Below are positions 18,392 through 27,529 of a DNA stretch of 64,000 nucleotides, piece by piece. Location: NCBI RefSeq assembly GCF_005402965.1, contig NZ_BJCF01000008.1:1-64000 (forward strand), written 5' to 3'. Every line of letters starts with the position of its first letter. Positions within the stretch are counted from its first letter, which is position 1. The notes under the pieces were generated by a model. The model was not told where the DNA came from. It worked only from the letters and a program-made list of their open reading frames with translations, and ran no database searches. Source of the DNA: Dolichospermum planctonicum (GTDB lineage Bacteria; Cyanobacteriota; Cyanobacteriia; Cyanobacteriales; Nostocaceae). A program made the translations under genes and the position numbers.

Positions 18392-19012
18392 ATGTTTTTT
18401 ATTAATTCTTTACAAGATCAACTAGAGGAATGGAATCATACTATTAATCGTCAGCCAAATCATCCTCATAGTTATATTCGTCGAGGTATGGTCTATTTTA
18501 AGTTAGGGAAAATTCAGGAATCAATTCAAGATTTTGATACTGCGGAAAATTTAGATTTTCACATTACTCCTTATCTTTGGCAACGGGGTTTATCTTATTA
18601 TTATGCTGAACGATTTTCTCAGGGTGCTAAACAGTTTGAAATTGATTTAACTGTCAATTCTCAAGATGTGGAGGAAACCGTTTGGCGGTATCTTTGTATG
18701 GCTAGATTATCTGGAGTTACGGAAGCACGTAATTCTCTATTACCTGTGAAAAATGATTCTCGGAAAATTATGAGAGTTATATATGATTTCTTTGCTGGTA
18801 ATTGTTCCAAAGATGATGTTTTGAATGTGGGAAAATTATCAGGATTAAAGGGTAACTTTTACAGTCATCTCTATTTGGGTTTATATTATGAAGCTGAGAA
18901 TAATTTAGACTTAGCACGGGAATATATTCTCAAAGCTGCGGACGAGTACAAAATTGATGACTATATGTGGTATTTAGCAGTGGTTCATAAAAATTTACGG
19001 AAATGGAATTAG
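18392..19012 (+). CDS. TPR-repeat protein (inside an inverted-repeat pair)
   Basis: A 206-residue soluble TPR protein. The repeat HPHSYIRRGMVYFKLGKIQESIQDFDTAENLD lies at about 24-55, a second degenerate unit at about 58-90, and a C-terminal unit FYSHLYLGLYYEAENNLDLAREYILKAA at about 155-185. This form is known from TPR lipoprotein NlpI-like proteins but lacks a signal peptide. The partner is unknown. The gene is enclosed by 38-bp inverted repeats (18333-18370 and 19119-19156) and lies in a convergent gap before uvrB, which suggests it may have arrived as a cassette. Confidence 0.78.
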   Translation: MFFINSLQDQLEEWNHTINRQPNHPHSYIRRGMVYFKLGKIQESIQDFDTAENLDFHITPYLWQRGLSYYYAERFSQGAKQFEIDLTVNSQDVEETVWRYLCMARLSGVTEARNSLLPVKNDSRKIMRVIYDFFAGNCSKDDVLNVGKLSGLKGNFYSHLYLGLYYEAENNLDLAREYILKAADEYKIDDYMWYLAVVHKNLRKWN

Positions 19013-19118
19013 ATAAAGTTACATTCTTTAATAAAGTTCCTACTGCTATTCATTTGCGCTTTAGCTTTAATATTGGTGCTTCGTTGTCACCACAAAACAT
19101 CCCCTCCTCCGCTCTTCC

Positions 19119-19156
19119 TCTGCGTTCTCTGTGTTCTCTGTGGTTCGTTAAAAAAA
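19119..19156 (-). repeat. Right arm of the 38-bp inverted repeat
   Basis: TCTGCGTTCTCTGTGTTCTC and following GGTTCGTTA and A-run mirror the arm at 18333-18370 with one mismatch. It ends about 28 bp before the uvrB stop. Confidence 0.85.
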
Positions 19157-19184
19157 TATTTACACAAATCACAAATACCATATA

Positions 19185-21179
19185 TTAACGTCCTAACATT
19201 TTATCTCTTAAATGCTTAATGCGATCGCGTAATTTTGCAGCCTCTTCAAATTCCATCTTCTTCGCTGCTTCTTTCATCTGTTTTTCTAATAAGATAATTA
19301 ACTCAGGAATATCTTCCAAAGATAATTCATCTAAATGTTCATCAACTATTTTTAAATCACCAGCATTTAAACGCCGAGAAGCATCTAAAAATGATAAAAT
19401 AGCATTACTCGACTTCTTCTTAATCGGCTGCGGTATGATTCCATGCAGTTCATTATAAGCCATTTGAATCCCCCTTCTTCTATCAGTTTCATCAATAGCT
19501 TTAATCATACTATCTGTTAATTTATCAGCATATAAAATGGCTTTTCCTTTAACATGACGTGCTGCGCGTCCAATAGTTTGAATTAAAGAACGTTCTGTTC
19601 TCAAAAATCCTTCTTTATCTGCGTCCATAATTGCAACTAGAGAAACTTCTGGTAAATCTAAACCCTCCCGTAATAAGTTTACACCAACTAAGACATCAAA
19701 AACACCATTTTGCAAATCTTGTAAAATTTCTATCCGTTGAATAGAATTAATTTCTGAATGCAAATATCTAATTTTAATTCCCCTTGCTTCTAAATATTCG
19801 GTTAAATCTTCAGCCATACGTTTAGTTAATGTTGTAATTAACGTTCTTTCCTGACGGTCAACTCGATCTTTTATTTCTCCTAATAAATCATCAATTTGTC
19901 CCTCCGTTGGCCGCACAAATATTTCTGGATCAATTACTCCTGTTGGTCTAATTACTTGTTCGATAATCTGATCTTCAGAAATCTCTAATTCCCAATTTCC
20001 TGGAGTCGCAGAAACAAAAATACATTGATTGACTTTTTGCCAAAATTCTTCTGCCTTTAAAGGACGATTATCCGCAGCACTCGGAAGTCGAAAACCATGA
20101 TCTATTAATACTTTTTTCCTCGCTTGATCTCCGTTATACATTCCCCGAATTTGGGGAACGGTAACATGAGATTCATCTATAACTAATAACCAATCTTTGG
20201 GAAAATAATCAATTAAACATTCTGGTGGTTCTCCTGCTTGTCTTCCGGCTAAATGACGAGAATAATTTTCTACTCCGTTACAATATCCCACCTCTCTTAA
20301 CATTTCTAAATCATAACGGGTGCGTTGATCAATACGTTGCGCTTCAACTAATTTCCCCGTTTCTTCTAATATTAATTTTTGCTGTTTTAGTTCTCTAGCG
20401 ATATCTTCACAAGCTATTTCTACTCTTTCTTTGGGAGTAACAAAGTGACGCGCAGGATAAATATTTACTACTTCTAAATTACCAATCATTTCACCGCTGA
20501 CAGGATCTATATATCTGATTGCGTCAATTTCATCACCAAAAAATTCGACGCGAATAATTCTATCTTCGTAAGCCGGAGAAATTTCTAAAACATCACCTCG
20601 AACTCGGAATTTACCCCTCCCCATTTCTATGTCATTACGACTATATTGAACTGCTGTTAAATCTCGTAAAATTTGCCGGGGATCAATTTCCATTCCTATT
20701 TGTAATCGAATTGCAGCTTTTAAATATTCTGCCGGCATTCCTAAACCATAAATACAACTAATTGAAGCAACAACAATTACATCCCGACGTTCAAATAACG
20801 AACGGGTAGCAGAATGTCGTAACATATCTATTTCTTCATTAATTGCTGATGTTTTCTCTATATAAGTATCTGTAACCGGTAGATATGCTTCGGGTTGATA
20901 ATAATCATAATAACTAACAAAATACTCTACTGCATTATCAGGAAAAAACTCCCGCAGTTCATTACATAATTGGGCTGCTAATGTCTTATTATGTGCTAAT
21001 ACTAGAGTAGGTTTATTCACTTTAGCAATAACTGCGGCTATGGAAAATGTCTTCCCGGTTCCTGTCGCACCAAGTAATGTTTGATAATGATTTCCTTTTT
21101 GAATACTAGCAGAAAGTTGAGCGATCGCTTGTGGTTGATCACCCGTAGGGACAAAGGGCGCTTGCAGATTAAAATCCAT
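19185..21179 (-). CDS. uvrB: UvrABC excinuclease subunit B
   Basis: A 664-residue DNA-damage helicase-like subunit of nucleotide excision repair. Walker A GATGTGKT is at 37-44, the damage-probing beta-hairpin [12 protein letters not shown] at about 91-102, and the helicase motifs DESHV and QTIGRAARH follow. The C-terminal UVR domain (about 630-661) contacts UvrA/UvrC. Length is normal. Start is the ATG at 21179. The upstream region contains a G10 tract, a T9 tract and a 16-bp palindrome. Confidence 0.97.
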   Translation of the reverse strand: MDFNLQAPFVPTGDQPQAIAQLSASIQKGNHYQTLLGATGTGKTFSIAAVIAKVNKPTLVLAHNKTLAAQLCNELREFFPDNAVEYFVSYYDYYQPEAYLPVTDTYIEKTSAINEEIDMLRHSATRSLFERRDVIVVASISCIYGLGMPAEYLKAAIRLQIGMEIDPRQILRDLTAVQYSRNDIEMGRGKFRVRGDVLEISPAYEDRIIRVEFFGDEIDAIRYIDPVSGEMIGNLEVVNIYPARHFVTPKERVEIACEDIARELKQQKLILEETGKLVEAQRIDQRTRYDLEMLREVGYCNGVENYSRHLAGRQAGEPPECLIDYFPKDWLLVIDESHVTVPQIRGMYNGDQARKKVLIDHGFRLPSAADNRPLKAEEFWQKVNQCIFVSATPGNWELEISEDQIIEQVIRPTGVIDPEIFVRPTEGQIDDLLGEIKDRVDRQERTLITTLTKRMAEDLTEYLEARGIKIRYLHSEINSIQRIEILQDLQNGVFDVLVGVNLLREGLDLPEVSLVAIMDADKEGFLRTERSLIQTIGRAARHVKGKAILYADKLTDSMIKAIDETDRRRGIQMAYNELHGIIPQPIKKKSSNAILSFLDASRRLNAGDLKIVDEHLDELSLEDIPELIILLEKQMKEAAKKMEFEEAAKLRDRIKHLRDKMLGR

Positions 21180-21234
21180 TATCTCAGTTCATCGTTACAC
21201 CCAGCAATTCTACACAATTTCTCAGCTTTGCGTC

Positions 21235-21257
21235 GGGGGGGGGGCAAATTTTTTTTT
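21235..21257. other. Homopolymer tracts G10 and T9 upstream of uvrB
   Basis: Ten consecutive G residues (21235-21244), then CAAA and nine T residues, 55-80 bp upstream of the uvrB ATG. Such runs are prone to slippage and may alter promoter or leader spacing. Confidence 0.75.
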
Positions 21258-21272
21258 CGGGGTGGAGTTGCA

Positions 21273-21288
21273 ACATCGCCGGCGATGT
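21273..21288. promoter_or_regulatory. 16-bp perfect palindrome upstream of uvrB, possible operator
   Basis: ACATCGCCGGCGATGT is a perfect dyad about 95-110 bp upstream of the uvrB start. Its position would suit a dimeric regulator. It is not the cyanobacterial LexA box that I know, so the regulator is unidentified. Confidence 0.4.
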
Positions 21289-21299
21289 GCTATATTAAT

Positions 21300-21347
21300 A
21301 TAATGGAGTGGTGATAAAATTTTTATTAAAAGACGCACTCCCATTAT
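21300..21347. terminator. Imperfect stem-loop between the GTPase gene and uvrB
   Basis: ATAATGGAGTG (21300-21310) pairs with CACTCCCATTAT (21336-21347) with one bulge, around an AT-rich 25-nt loop. It lies downstream of the GTPase stop and upstream of uvrB on the same strand. It may be a terminator for the first or part of the uvrB leader. Confidence 0.4.
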
Positions 21348-21431
21348 CACAATATCACCCCTAGCACCGGAAGTCAATCCCCACAACAAAAAAAATTTTC
21401 TTTTTTTTGATTATTTTTGATTAATTAAAAA

Positions 21432-22793
21432 TCAAAATTCTCCAAAATTACCGCCCAATTCTTGCTGTAAGCGATACAAAATAGTGTTTTTATCAACTTG
21501 AGATAAAATCTCCTGAATGACGGTATTAGCGCCCAACTGTCCCCAAGTACAGCCTTTTTCTAGATATAACTTTGCAGCTTTACCGACGGTATAAGCACCA
21601 TAACCAGCAATTCCTCCTTGAATAATGGCGCTGCTGGTAAAAGTGGTAATGTTAAATGGATTATCACCACTAGTTAGGGCTGCGGTAGTTTTACCTAAAC
21701 CTAATATTAAATTACTGCTGATTTCTCCCAACAATAAACCACCGGAACTAAATAAAATGGTTTTTAATAATTTACTAGCTTCATAACTAGTCATAGGTAA
21801 ACCATACAATTTAGCTAAGGTACGAATTAAGGCTAAATCAGTAATAAAACCGCCAATTATATCTAAAAAAGCAATAGGATTTAAACCAATAACTAAAGCC
21901 TTATATTGAGTAAATCGCCAAATAATATCTTCTGCTTCTTTTTCCCGCATATCAATGGTTTTTTGGGCGATATTTTCCTCAGATTCCCTAGCTTGAATTA
22001 GTGCATTTAAAGCTAAAAGAGATCGTCCTTCTCTGTTTAATATATTCAAGATTGTTTGCTTTAATTCCTCTACCTGGGGAGGTGGTGTTTCCCATTCATA
22101 ATTAATAGTTCCATTTGGATATTCTACTCTCACCTCCATGGGCGCAGGTTCTGCTGCTACCATGACAATTTCATCTGGTAATAAAGGATTATTTTGGGAA
22201 TTTCCCGCCCCTAATTGTTGCAGATTTTTGTAAATTGCATTTCTGTCAATTTCTGGATATAAATCAATTTTATTAAAAACTAAAATTAAGGGTTTTTGGG
22301 CTTGACGTAATTCCCATAATCCTTGATATTCAGTTTTAGTAATGTCCCCAGAAACAACAAACAAAATTAAATCCGCTTGACGGGCTACATTTCGCGCCAT
22401 TTCCGCCCTTGATTCTCCTGCAATTTCATCTAACCCAGGGGTATCTATTAATTCGACTAATACCTTATCCCCCGGTTTCCAGCGCACAGAACGCGGCCAT
22501 TGAGTCACACCATTTAAAGGTCCTGTTTGCAGAATTTTTTCCCCTATTAAAGAGTTTAATACTGCTGACTTTCCCCGACTGACTAAACCAAAAGCCGCAA
22601 TTCTAATCACATTTGCATCTAATTTACTCAATGTGTTATTTAAAGCTTCTATTTCCGGTTTGAGTAAATTTTCTAATTCTGGGTTGGCGGCTAGTTGTCC
22701 AGATTTACGGAGATATCCATACCAAGATAATGCTTGTCTAAGACTAGCACGGGCGCGGTTTAAATGGGTTTCTTGTAGGTTACGGTTACTCAC
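21432..22793 (-). CDS. Era/dynamin-like GTPase with membrane-associated DUF697 region
   Basis: A 453-residue GTPase. G1 GLVSRGKS is at 69-76, G3 DTPG at 117-120 and G4 NKID at 174-177. After a helical linker comes a hydrophobic C-terminal part (about 295-420) with membrane-inserting helices of the YcjF/DUF697 type. Related proteins are thought to act at the thylakoid or cytoplasmic membrane, but the role is unproven. It precedes uvrB on the same strand by 252 bp, with a stem-loop between, so it is probably a separate unit. The ATG at 22793 opens MSNRNLQETHLN. Confidence 0.85.
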   Translation of the reverse strand: MSNRNLQETHLNRARASLRQALSWYGYLRKSGQLAANPELENLLKPEIEALNNTLSKLDANVIRIAAFGLVSRGKSAVLNSLIGEKILQTGPLNGVTQWPRSVRWKPGDKVLVELIDTPGLDEIAGESRAEMARNVARQADLILFVVSGDITKTEYQGLWELRQAQKPLILVFNKIDLYPEIDRNAIYKNLQQLGAGNSQNNPLLPDEIVMVAAEPAPMEVRVEYPNGTINYEWETPPPQVEELKQTILNILNREGRSLLALNALIQARESEENIAQKTIDMREKEAEDIIWRFTQYKALVIGLNPIAFLDIIGGFITDLALIRTLAKLYGLPMTSYEASKLLKTILFSSGGLLLGEISSNLILGLGKTTAALTSGDNPFNITTFTSSAIIQGGIAGYGAYTVGKAAKLYLEKGCTWGQLGANTVIQEILSQVDKNTILYRLQQELGGNFGEF

Positions 22794-22855
22794 TGGTTTT
22801 AGTTTTTATAGGAATAAAAAGCCTTGGCGATTATAAATCACAGCTATACAAATAA

Positions 22856-22873
22856 AGTCCACCTGCGTGGACT
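22856..22873 (-). terminator. Hairpin AGTCCAC-CTGC-GTGGACT, candidate hicAB terminator
   Basis: A perfect 7-bp stem with a 4-nt loop, 10 bp past the hicB stop. On the minus strand it is followed by TTTATTTG. The same hairpin type is known as a dispersed repeat in cyanobacteria, so terminator function is likely but not certain. Confidence 0.55.
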
Positions 22874-22882
22874 AATGAAAAA

Positions 22883-23107
22883 TTAAGCTGCTGTTAATGA
22901 TTTTCCTAAAATTTGCGGTTCAGGTATTGGTTGTCCGTCTTCTAAATAAGATGAAATCAGCATTTCTAAAACTTCTTGGGCATTTTTTAAAGCCTCTTCA
23001 TAAGTGTCTCCATGAGTACAAGGCTGCATGACATCTGTAAAATCTGGTAATGAAACTACATAACATTCATCTTCCTTAGACCATTGAATAATAATTGTAT
23101 ATTTCAT
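22883..23107 (-). CDS. hicB: HicB-type antitoxin
   Basis: A 74-residue protein with the partially degraded RNase-H-like HicB fold: YTIIIQWSKEDECYVVSLPDF, then the conserved TYEEALKNAQEVLEMLI helix. It should bind and silence the HicA toxin encoded just upstream, whose stop codon it overlaps by 4 bp (ATGA). It lacks a separate C-terminal DNA-binding domain, so autoregulation, if any, would need the complex. The pair follows a transporter operon with a very short gap. Confidence 0.87.
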   Translation of the reverse strand: MKYTIIIQWSKEDECYVVSLPDFTDVMQPCTHGDTYEEALKNAQEVLEMLISSYLEDGQPIPEPQILGKSLTAA

Positions 23108-23334
23108 TCCTCTGATTCCTCCTTTTCTTCTGTTTCTATTTTATTCAATTCTACTATTGCTTCATTAACTTGCTTCTCTAAATATTGTTTAGCATCACTA
23201 CCATCTTTACCAGCAATGATAATAGCTTTAGATAATTTTGGATGTATCCATTTGCTATGACTTCCCTTTGCCGGTTTATATGTAAAACCGGATTGCAGTA
23301 ATAAATTTTTCAGTTCTCTAATTTTCTTAGGCAT
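23104..23334 (-). CDS. hicA: HicA-type mRNA interferase toxin
   Basis: A 76-residue double-stranded-RNA-binding-like toxin. The catalytic His26 in GSHSKW is present, preceded by the usual LLLQSGFTYKPAKGS. HicA toxins cleave mRNA and stop translation. The C-terminus carries an extra acidic tail (ETEEKEESEE). The ATG at 23334 lies 13 bp after the stop of the ABC-transporter ATPase gene. Toxin and antitoxin are therefore probably transcribed with the transporter, though a local promoter inside the ATPase gene cannot be excluded. Confidence 0.88.
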   Translation of the reverse strand: MPKKIRELKNLLLQSGFTYKPAKGSHSKWIHPKLSKAIIIAGKDGSDAKQYLEKQVNEAIVELNKIETEEKEESEE

Positions 23335-23347
23335 ATCTAATATAACG

Positions 23348-24136
23348 TTATTGTCCCAAATATGCTTCTAAAACTTTGGTATTATTTTGGATTTCTTGAG
23401 GATTCCCCACAGCTAAATTTTTTCCTTCTGCTAATACCCAAACTCTATCACATAAAGACATAATTACATCCATATTATGCTCAATAATTAAAAATGTCAT
23501 TCCCTCCTGACGATTCCATCTGATAATGCGATCGCATATTTCATCAATTAATCGAGGATTGACACCAGCAGCAGGTTCATCTAATAATATTAACTTAGGA
23601 TTAGTCATTAATGCCCTGCCAATTTCTAAAAGTTTTCTTTGTCCTCCAGATAAACCACCAGCATAGTCTGAAGCCTTTTTTTCCAAGCCTACGGATTCTA
23701 ACAAAAACATAGCCCGTTCCTTTAATTGCTTTTCTTCTTTAAGAATAACATGAGGTTGCAGTTGCACTTGCCAAAAGTTTTCACCAGTTTGCTTTTGCGC
23801 TCCCAAAAGCATATTTTCTAATACCGATAATTTTGATAAAACCCGTGCAACTTGAAAAGTTCTGACTAATCCTTGTTGAGCAATTTGATATGATTGTAAT
23901 TGATGGATAGGTTCACCATCAAAAATGACTCTACCCTTATCTGGATGGATAAAATTAGAAAGTAAATTAAATAAAGTGGTTTTACCAGCACCATTAGGAC
24001 CAATTAACCCAGTAATACTACCTTTGATAACTTCAATATTCGCTTCTTCAACTGCCTTAATTCCACCAAAATTTTTACAGAGTCCAGTTGCAGCCAATAG
24101 CGGTAATTCCGGTGATTTGATATTATTTACCATCAT
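23348..24136 (-). CDS. Branched-chain/neutral amino-acid ABC transporter ATPase (LivG-type)
   Basis: A 262-residue ATP-binding subunit of the hydrophobic amino-acid transporter family. Walker A GPNGAGKT is at 46-53, the signature LSGGQ at about 161-165, and Walker B LILLDEP follows. The C-terminal LivG-type tail includes NNTKVLEAYLG. Together with the LivM-type permease upstream it would form part of a neutral amino-acid uptake system, like the NAT systems of Anabaena. The periplasmic binding protein, LivH- and LivF-type genes are not in the window. The start is the ATG at 24136, or an adjacent one at 24133. Confidence 0.9.
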   Translation of the reverse strand: MMVNNIKSPELPLLAATGLCKNFGGIKAVEEANIEVIKGSITGLIGPNGAGKTTLFNLLSNFIHPDKGRVIFDGEPIHQLQSYQIAQQGLVRTFQVARVLSKLSVLENMLLGAQKQTGENFWQVQLQPHVILKEEKQLKERAMFLLESVGLEKKASDYAGGLSGGQRKLLEIGRALMTNPKLILLDEPAAGVNPRLIDEICDRIIRWNRQEGMTFLIIEHNMDVIMSLCDRVWVLAEGKNLAVGNPQEIQNNTKVLEAYLGQ

Positions 24137-24153
24137 GATTTTATCCTGAGTGT

Positions 24154-24390
24154 TTAATTAACTGCCTTAGACAAGATACCCAATATTTTTTTGATATCTT
24201 TAATATAATATTCATTGAAATCAATGTAAACTACTTGATCTTGTAGTTGCAAAAATTTCCACATATTCCCTGTAGTTACAATACCATTAATTAAATTTAT
24301 TTTATTTCCTTCCTTTCTTTTATTAATAGTTAAGCCAAATTTTTTCACTAATTCCGGCAGCTTAAAATCCCTATAAGCCATTTCATTCAA
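24154..24390 (-). pseudogene. Internally deleted remnant of a cyanobacterial restriction-nuclease-like family
   Basis: A 78-codon frame. The opening MAYRDFKLPELVKKFGLTI (from residue 5) resembles the N-terminus, and TTGNMWKFLQLQDQVVYIDF with the tail ILGILSKAV resembles the C-terminus, of a roughly 200-residue cyanobacterial family that I recall as PD-(D/E)XK-like. The middle part, where catalytic residues would lie, is missing. It sits between two transporter genes. It may be translated, but the enzyme core is absent. Confidence 0.55.
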
Positions 24391-24430
24391 CCCTCAAAAA
24401 TCTTGATATTTCTCGTCCCCTAATTCCTGA

Positions 24431-25564
24431 TTATTTACCAAGAGTAAGTTCCTCCTTTTTCCCTAAAATACCTTGAGGCCGCCAAATCATTAACACCATT
24501 AAAATCAAACCAATAAACATCACCCGAAAAGCACCAATTCTTTCTACATCTAAAGGAACAATTTTCGGTAAAAATTCCCTAGTTAAAGAGTCATAAGCAA
24601 AGTAAATAACCGCACCTAAAATTGTGCCAATATTATTTCCTGCACCACCTAAAATTACCATAATCCAAGCGTCAAAAGTAAGTTGAGGTTGAAAATTATC
24701 GGGATAAATTGCTCCCAATTGCCAAGCAAAGAACGCCCCCGCAATACCAGCAATCGCACCGCCCAACATTAATGATTGTAGTTTATAAGAAAAGACATTT
24801 TTACCTAATGCCTTAGGAATTTCTTCATCTTCACGAATAGATTTTAGCACCCTTCCCCAAGGAGATCGCACTAAAATTTCTAACCGCCAAAATACAAAAG
24901 CTAAAATTAACAATACCAACAACATTAAACCAGCTTTGGGATTATAATTGTATAATCCAACTGTCCCAGAAATATAAATTGCTAGAGCTAATAATCCTAA
25001 AGCAATTCCTACTATAAATCGGGAAGTAAATTCTTGTTTGAGGCCGCTGTTTCTAATCGGATTATTATTTGCGGAAATTTGAGCAGTTCGTACCCAATTC
25101 CACAAAGAAAATAACGTGATCCCTGTTAATAAAGTTAACACAGCAATCATCACCAACCGCAAAAATAAATTTGGGGTTGTTGATAACGGTATGACATAAC
25201 TTTGCACACCAAAAGAGCCAGATATCCAATCTTTACCTACAGGTAATTCCTGATTATTTACTATTAATCTAATTAATTCACCTGTACCAATGGTAACAAT
25301 TGACAGATAATCTTCTCGTAAGCGGAGAGTCGCAAAACCTATGACTAAACCCAATAAAGCGGCAACAATTGCTCCAACTACAGCCGAAAGTAATAATGGT
25401 ACACCCTTGAAAGTTAACAAAACTGTTGTATACGCTCCTAAAGTCATAAAAGCAATATGACCAAAGTTAATTAAACCCGTAAAACCCCATTGTAAATTCA
25501 GTCCTAGCGCAAATAGCGCGAAGGTTGCGGTAGAAATAGCTAGAAAAATTAGATATTCAATCAT
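24431..25564 (-). CDS. Branched-chain/neutral amino-acid ABC transporter permease (LivM-type)
   Basis: A 377-residue permease with about 10 hydrophobic segments. It has the LivM signature near the start (ALGLNLQWGFTGLINFGH) and the EAA-like segment SPWGRVLKSIREDEEIPKALG. I start it at the ATG at 25564 (MIEYLIFLA). An in-frame extension upstream is encoded by short tandem repeat sequence and is unlikely to be translated. It is the first gene of a minus-strand operon with the remnant, the ATPase and hicAB. It should transport neutral amino acids across the cytoplasmic membrane. Confidence 0.88.
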   Translation of the reverse strand: MIEYLIFLAISTATFALFALGLNLQWGFTGLINFGHIAFMTLGAYTTVLLTFKGVPLLLSAVVGAIVAALLGLVIGFATLRLREDYLSIVTIGTGELIRLIVNNQELPVGKDWISGSFGVQSYVIPLSTTPNLFLRLVMIAVLTLLTGITLFSLWNWVRTAQISANNNPIRNSGLKQEFTSRFIVGIALGLLALAIYISGTVGLYNYNPKAGLMLLVLLILAFVFWRLEILVRSPWGRVLKSIREDEEIPKALGKNVFSYKLQSLMLGGAIAGIAGAFFAWQLGAIYPDNFQPQLTFDAWIMVILGGAGNNIGTILGAVIYFAYDSLTREFLPKIVPLDVERIGAFRVMFIGLILMVLMIWRPQGILGKKEELTLGK

Positions 25565-25594
25565 TAGTTCGTCATTTGTCAGTGGTCGGTGGTT

Positions 25595-25630
25595 AGTGGA
25601 CAATTGTCAATTGTCAATTGTCCGTTGTCA
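25595..25630. repeat. Heptameric short tandem repeat (CAATTGT type)
   Basis: Tandem 7-mers immediately upstream of the LivM-type gene, occupying part of its leader. Confidence 0.75.
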
Positions 25631-25804
25631 AGTTTCGCGTATCAGTAATTACCAAATCTCTGGATATAATAAGTATTAAAACTAACAGTAGTATCATATC
25701 GGTATCTGTGCTTTTATTAAAAACTGTATAATACAAAGCAGGGATCACCAAAACCATACATTAAACTTATGTTTGACCAACACTTTATTTGAGATTTCCC
25801 TCTT

Positions 25805-27391
25805 ATGAATGCTCAGGCACTTTGGCAACGATACCAAGATTGGTTATATTTACACGAGGGATTAGGACTGTATTTAGATATTAGTCGGATGCGGTTTGAT
25901 GATGCGTTTGTAGCTTCATTAAAACCTAAGTTTGACAAAGCGTTTGCGGATATGGTAGAACTGGAAAAAGGTGCGATCGCTAACCCCGATGAAAACCGCA
26001 TGGTAGGTCATTACTGGTTGCGAAATCCAGATTTAGCCCCCACACCAGAACTAACTCAAGAAATAGTTCAAACTCTAGAACAAATCGAAGCTTTTGCAGA
26101 CCAAGTACACACCGGTGCAATTCATCCTCCCAAAGAAAGCCGCTTTACAGATATTATCTCTATCGGTATTGGTGGTTCGGCCTTGGGTCCCCAATTTGTC
26201 GCTGAAGCCCTTTCCCCAGACTTACCTCCCCTACAAATTCACTTTATTGACAATTCAGACCCCGCAGGTATTGATAGAGTTCTATCCCAATTAGGAAATA
26301 AACTGGCTACCACTTTGGTATTAGTAATTTCCAAATCTGGAGGAACTCCCGAACCCCGCAATGGCATGATTGAGGTAAAACAAGCCTATACAGCCCAAAA
26401 ATTAGATTTTTCTCAATATGCAGTTGCCATCACTGGACAAAATAGTAATTTAGATCAAGTCGCACAATCGGAAAACTGGTTAGCCCGATTTTCCATGTAT
26501 GATTGGGTGGGTGGACGTACCTCGGAAATGTCCGCTGTAGGGCTATTACCTGCGGCATTACAGGGCATTGATATCCGTGCTATGCTATCTGGAGCAAAAG
26601 AGATGGATGATGCCACTCGCGTCCCTCATCTCAAGGATAACCCAGCCGCTTTATTAGCCCTGGCTTGGTATTTCTCTGGAAATGGCAAAGGCCAGAAGGA
26701 TATGGTGGTTCTCCCCTACAAGGACAGTTTGTTGTTATTTAGCCGCTATTTGCAACAACTGGTTATGGAATCTTTGGGTAAGGAAAAGGACTTGGACGGG
26801 AAAACTGTATATCAAGGTCTTGCAGTTTATGGTAACAAAGGTTCAACAGACCAACACGCCTATGTCCAACAATTACGGGAAGGTGTACCTAATTTCTTTG
26901 CTACCTTGATTGAAGTTTTAGAAGACCGTCAAGGAAAATCCCCAGAAGTTGATCCCGGTGTCACTGCTGGTGATTATCTCTCCGGTTTCTTGTTGGGAAC
27001 TCGTCAAGCATTGTATGAGAATAACCGCGATTCCATTACAGTCACTATTCCCCAAGTTAATGCCCGTACCGTAGGCGCATTAATTGCATTGTATGAGAGA
27101 GCAGTAGGTTTATATGCCAGTTTAATCAATGTCAATGCTTATCACCAACCCGGTGTAGAAGCTGGTAAAAAAGCCGCTGCTGTGATTCTCGATTTACAAA
27201 AACGAGTTTTAGAAGTGTTACAAACCCAGAAGAAAGCACTTTCTATTGCTGAATTGGCAAATATTGCCGGTGCTACTGAGGAAATTGAAGCAATTTACAA
27301 AATTCTCCGTCATTTACATAGTAATCATCGGGGTGTGGTATTAACAGGAGATCTAGCTAAACCTGGGAGTTTAACTGTTTCTCTCGGTTAA
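25805..27391 (+). CDS. pgi: Glucose-6-phosphate isomerase
   Basis: A 528-residue sugar isomerase interconverting glucose-6-phosphate and fructose-6-phosphate in the cytosol, at the branch of glycolysis, the oxidative pentose-phosphate path and glycogen metabolism. The sugar-phosphate-binding segments [13 protein letters not shown] and SKSGGTPE are present, as are the active-site [15 protein letters not shown] region and the [11 protein letters not shown] segment with the conserved catalytic-site residues. Length and motifs match the cyanobacterial type. It is divergent from the transporter operon and ends in a clear terminator at 27421-27466. Confidence 0.95.
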   Translation: MNAQALWQRYQDWLYLHEGLGLYLDISRMRFDDAFVASLKPKFDKAFADMVELEKGAIANPDENRMVGHYWLRNPDLAPTPELTQEIVQTLEQIEAFADQVHTGAIHPPKESRFTDIISIGIGGSALGPQFVAEALSPDLPPLQIHFIDNSDPAGIDRVLSQLGNKLATTLVLVISKSGGTPEPRNGMIEVKQAYTAQKLDFSQYAVAITGQNSNLDQVAQSENWLARFSMYDWVGGRTSEMSAVGLLPAALQGIDIRAMLSGAKEMDDATRVPHLKDNPAALLALAWYFSGNGKGQKDMVVLPYKDSLLLFSRYLQQLVMESLGKEKDLDGKTVYQGLAVYGNKGSTDQHAYVQQLREGVPNFFATLIEVLEDRQGKSPEVDPGVTAGDYLSGFLLGTRQALYENNRDSITVTIPQVNARTVGALIALYERAVGLYASLINVNAYHQPGVEAGKKAAAVILDLQKRVLEVLQTQKKALSIAELANIAGATEEIEAIYKILRHLHSNHRGVVLTGDLAKPGSLTVSLG

Positions 27392-27420
27392 TAAAATTAC
27401 CTTTGTTCATCAAAATTAGC

Positions 27421-27466
27421 TCCCCGACTTGTTGAAGAAGTCGGGGATTTTGTTTTTTGTTTTTTG
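27421..27466 (+). terminator. Rho-independent terminator of pgi
   Basis: A perfect 10-bp stem TCCCCGACTT/AAGTCGGGGA (27421-27430 with 27438-27447), 7-nt loop, followed by TTTTGTTTTTTGTTTTTTG. It lies 29 bp past the pgi stop and faces the converging malic-enzyme gene. Confidence 0.9.
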
Positions 27467-27529
27467 TAATTAGGGCTTCCTAAATAAACTCTAGCCCCAC
27501 AGACAACTTTTATGGCTACTGAGTAAACC

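Noticed and set aside
25565-25603. Thirteen-codon N-terminal extension of the LivM-type permease
   Set aside because: No ATG, and encoded in repeat-type DNA. The ATG at 25564 begins the normal hydrophobic N-terminus.
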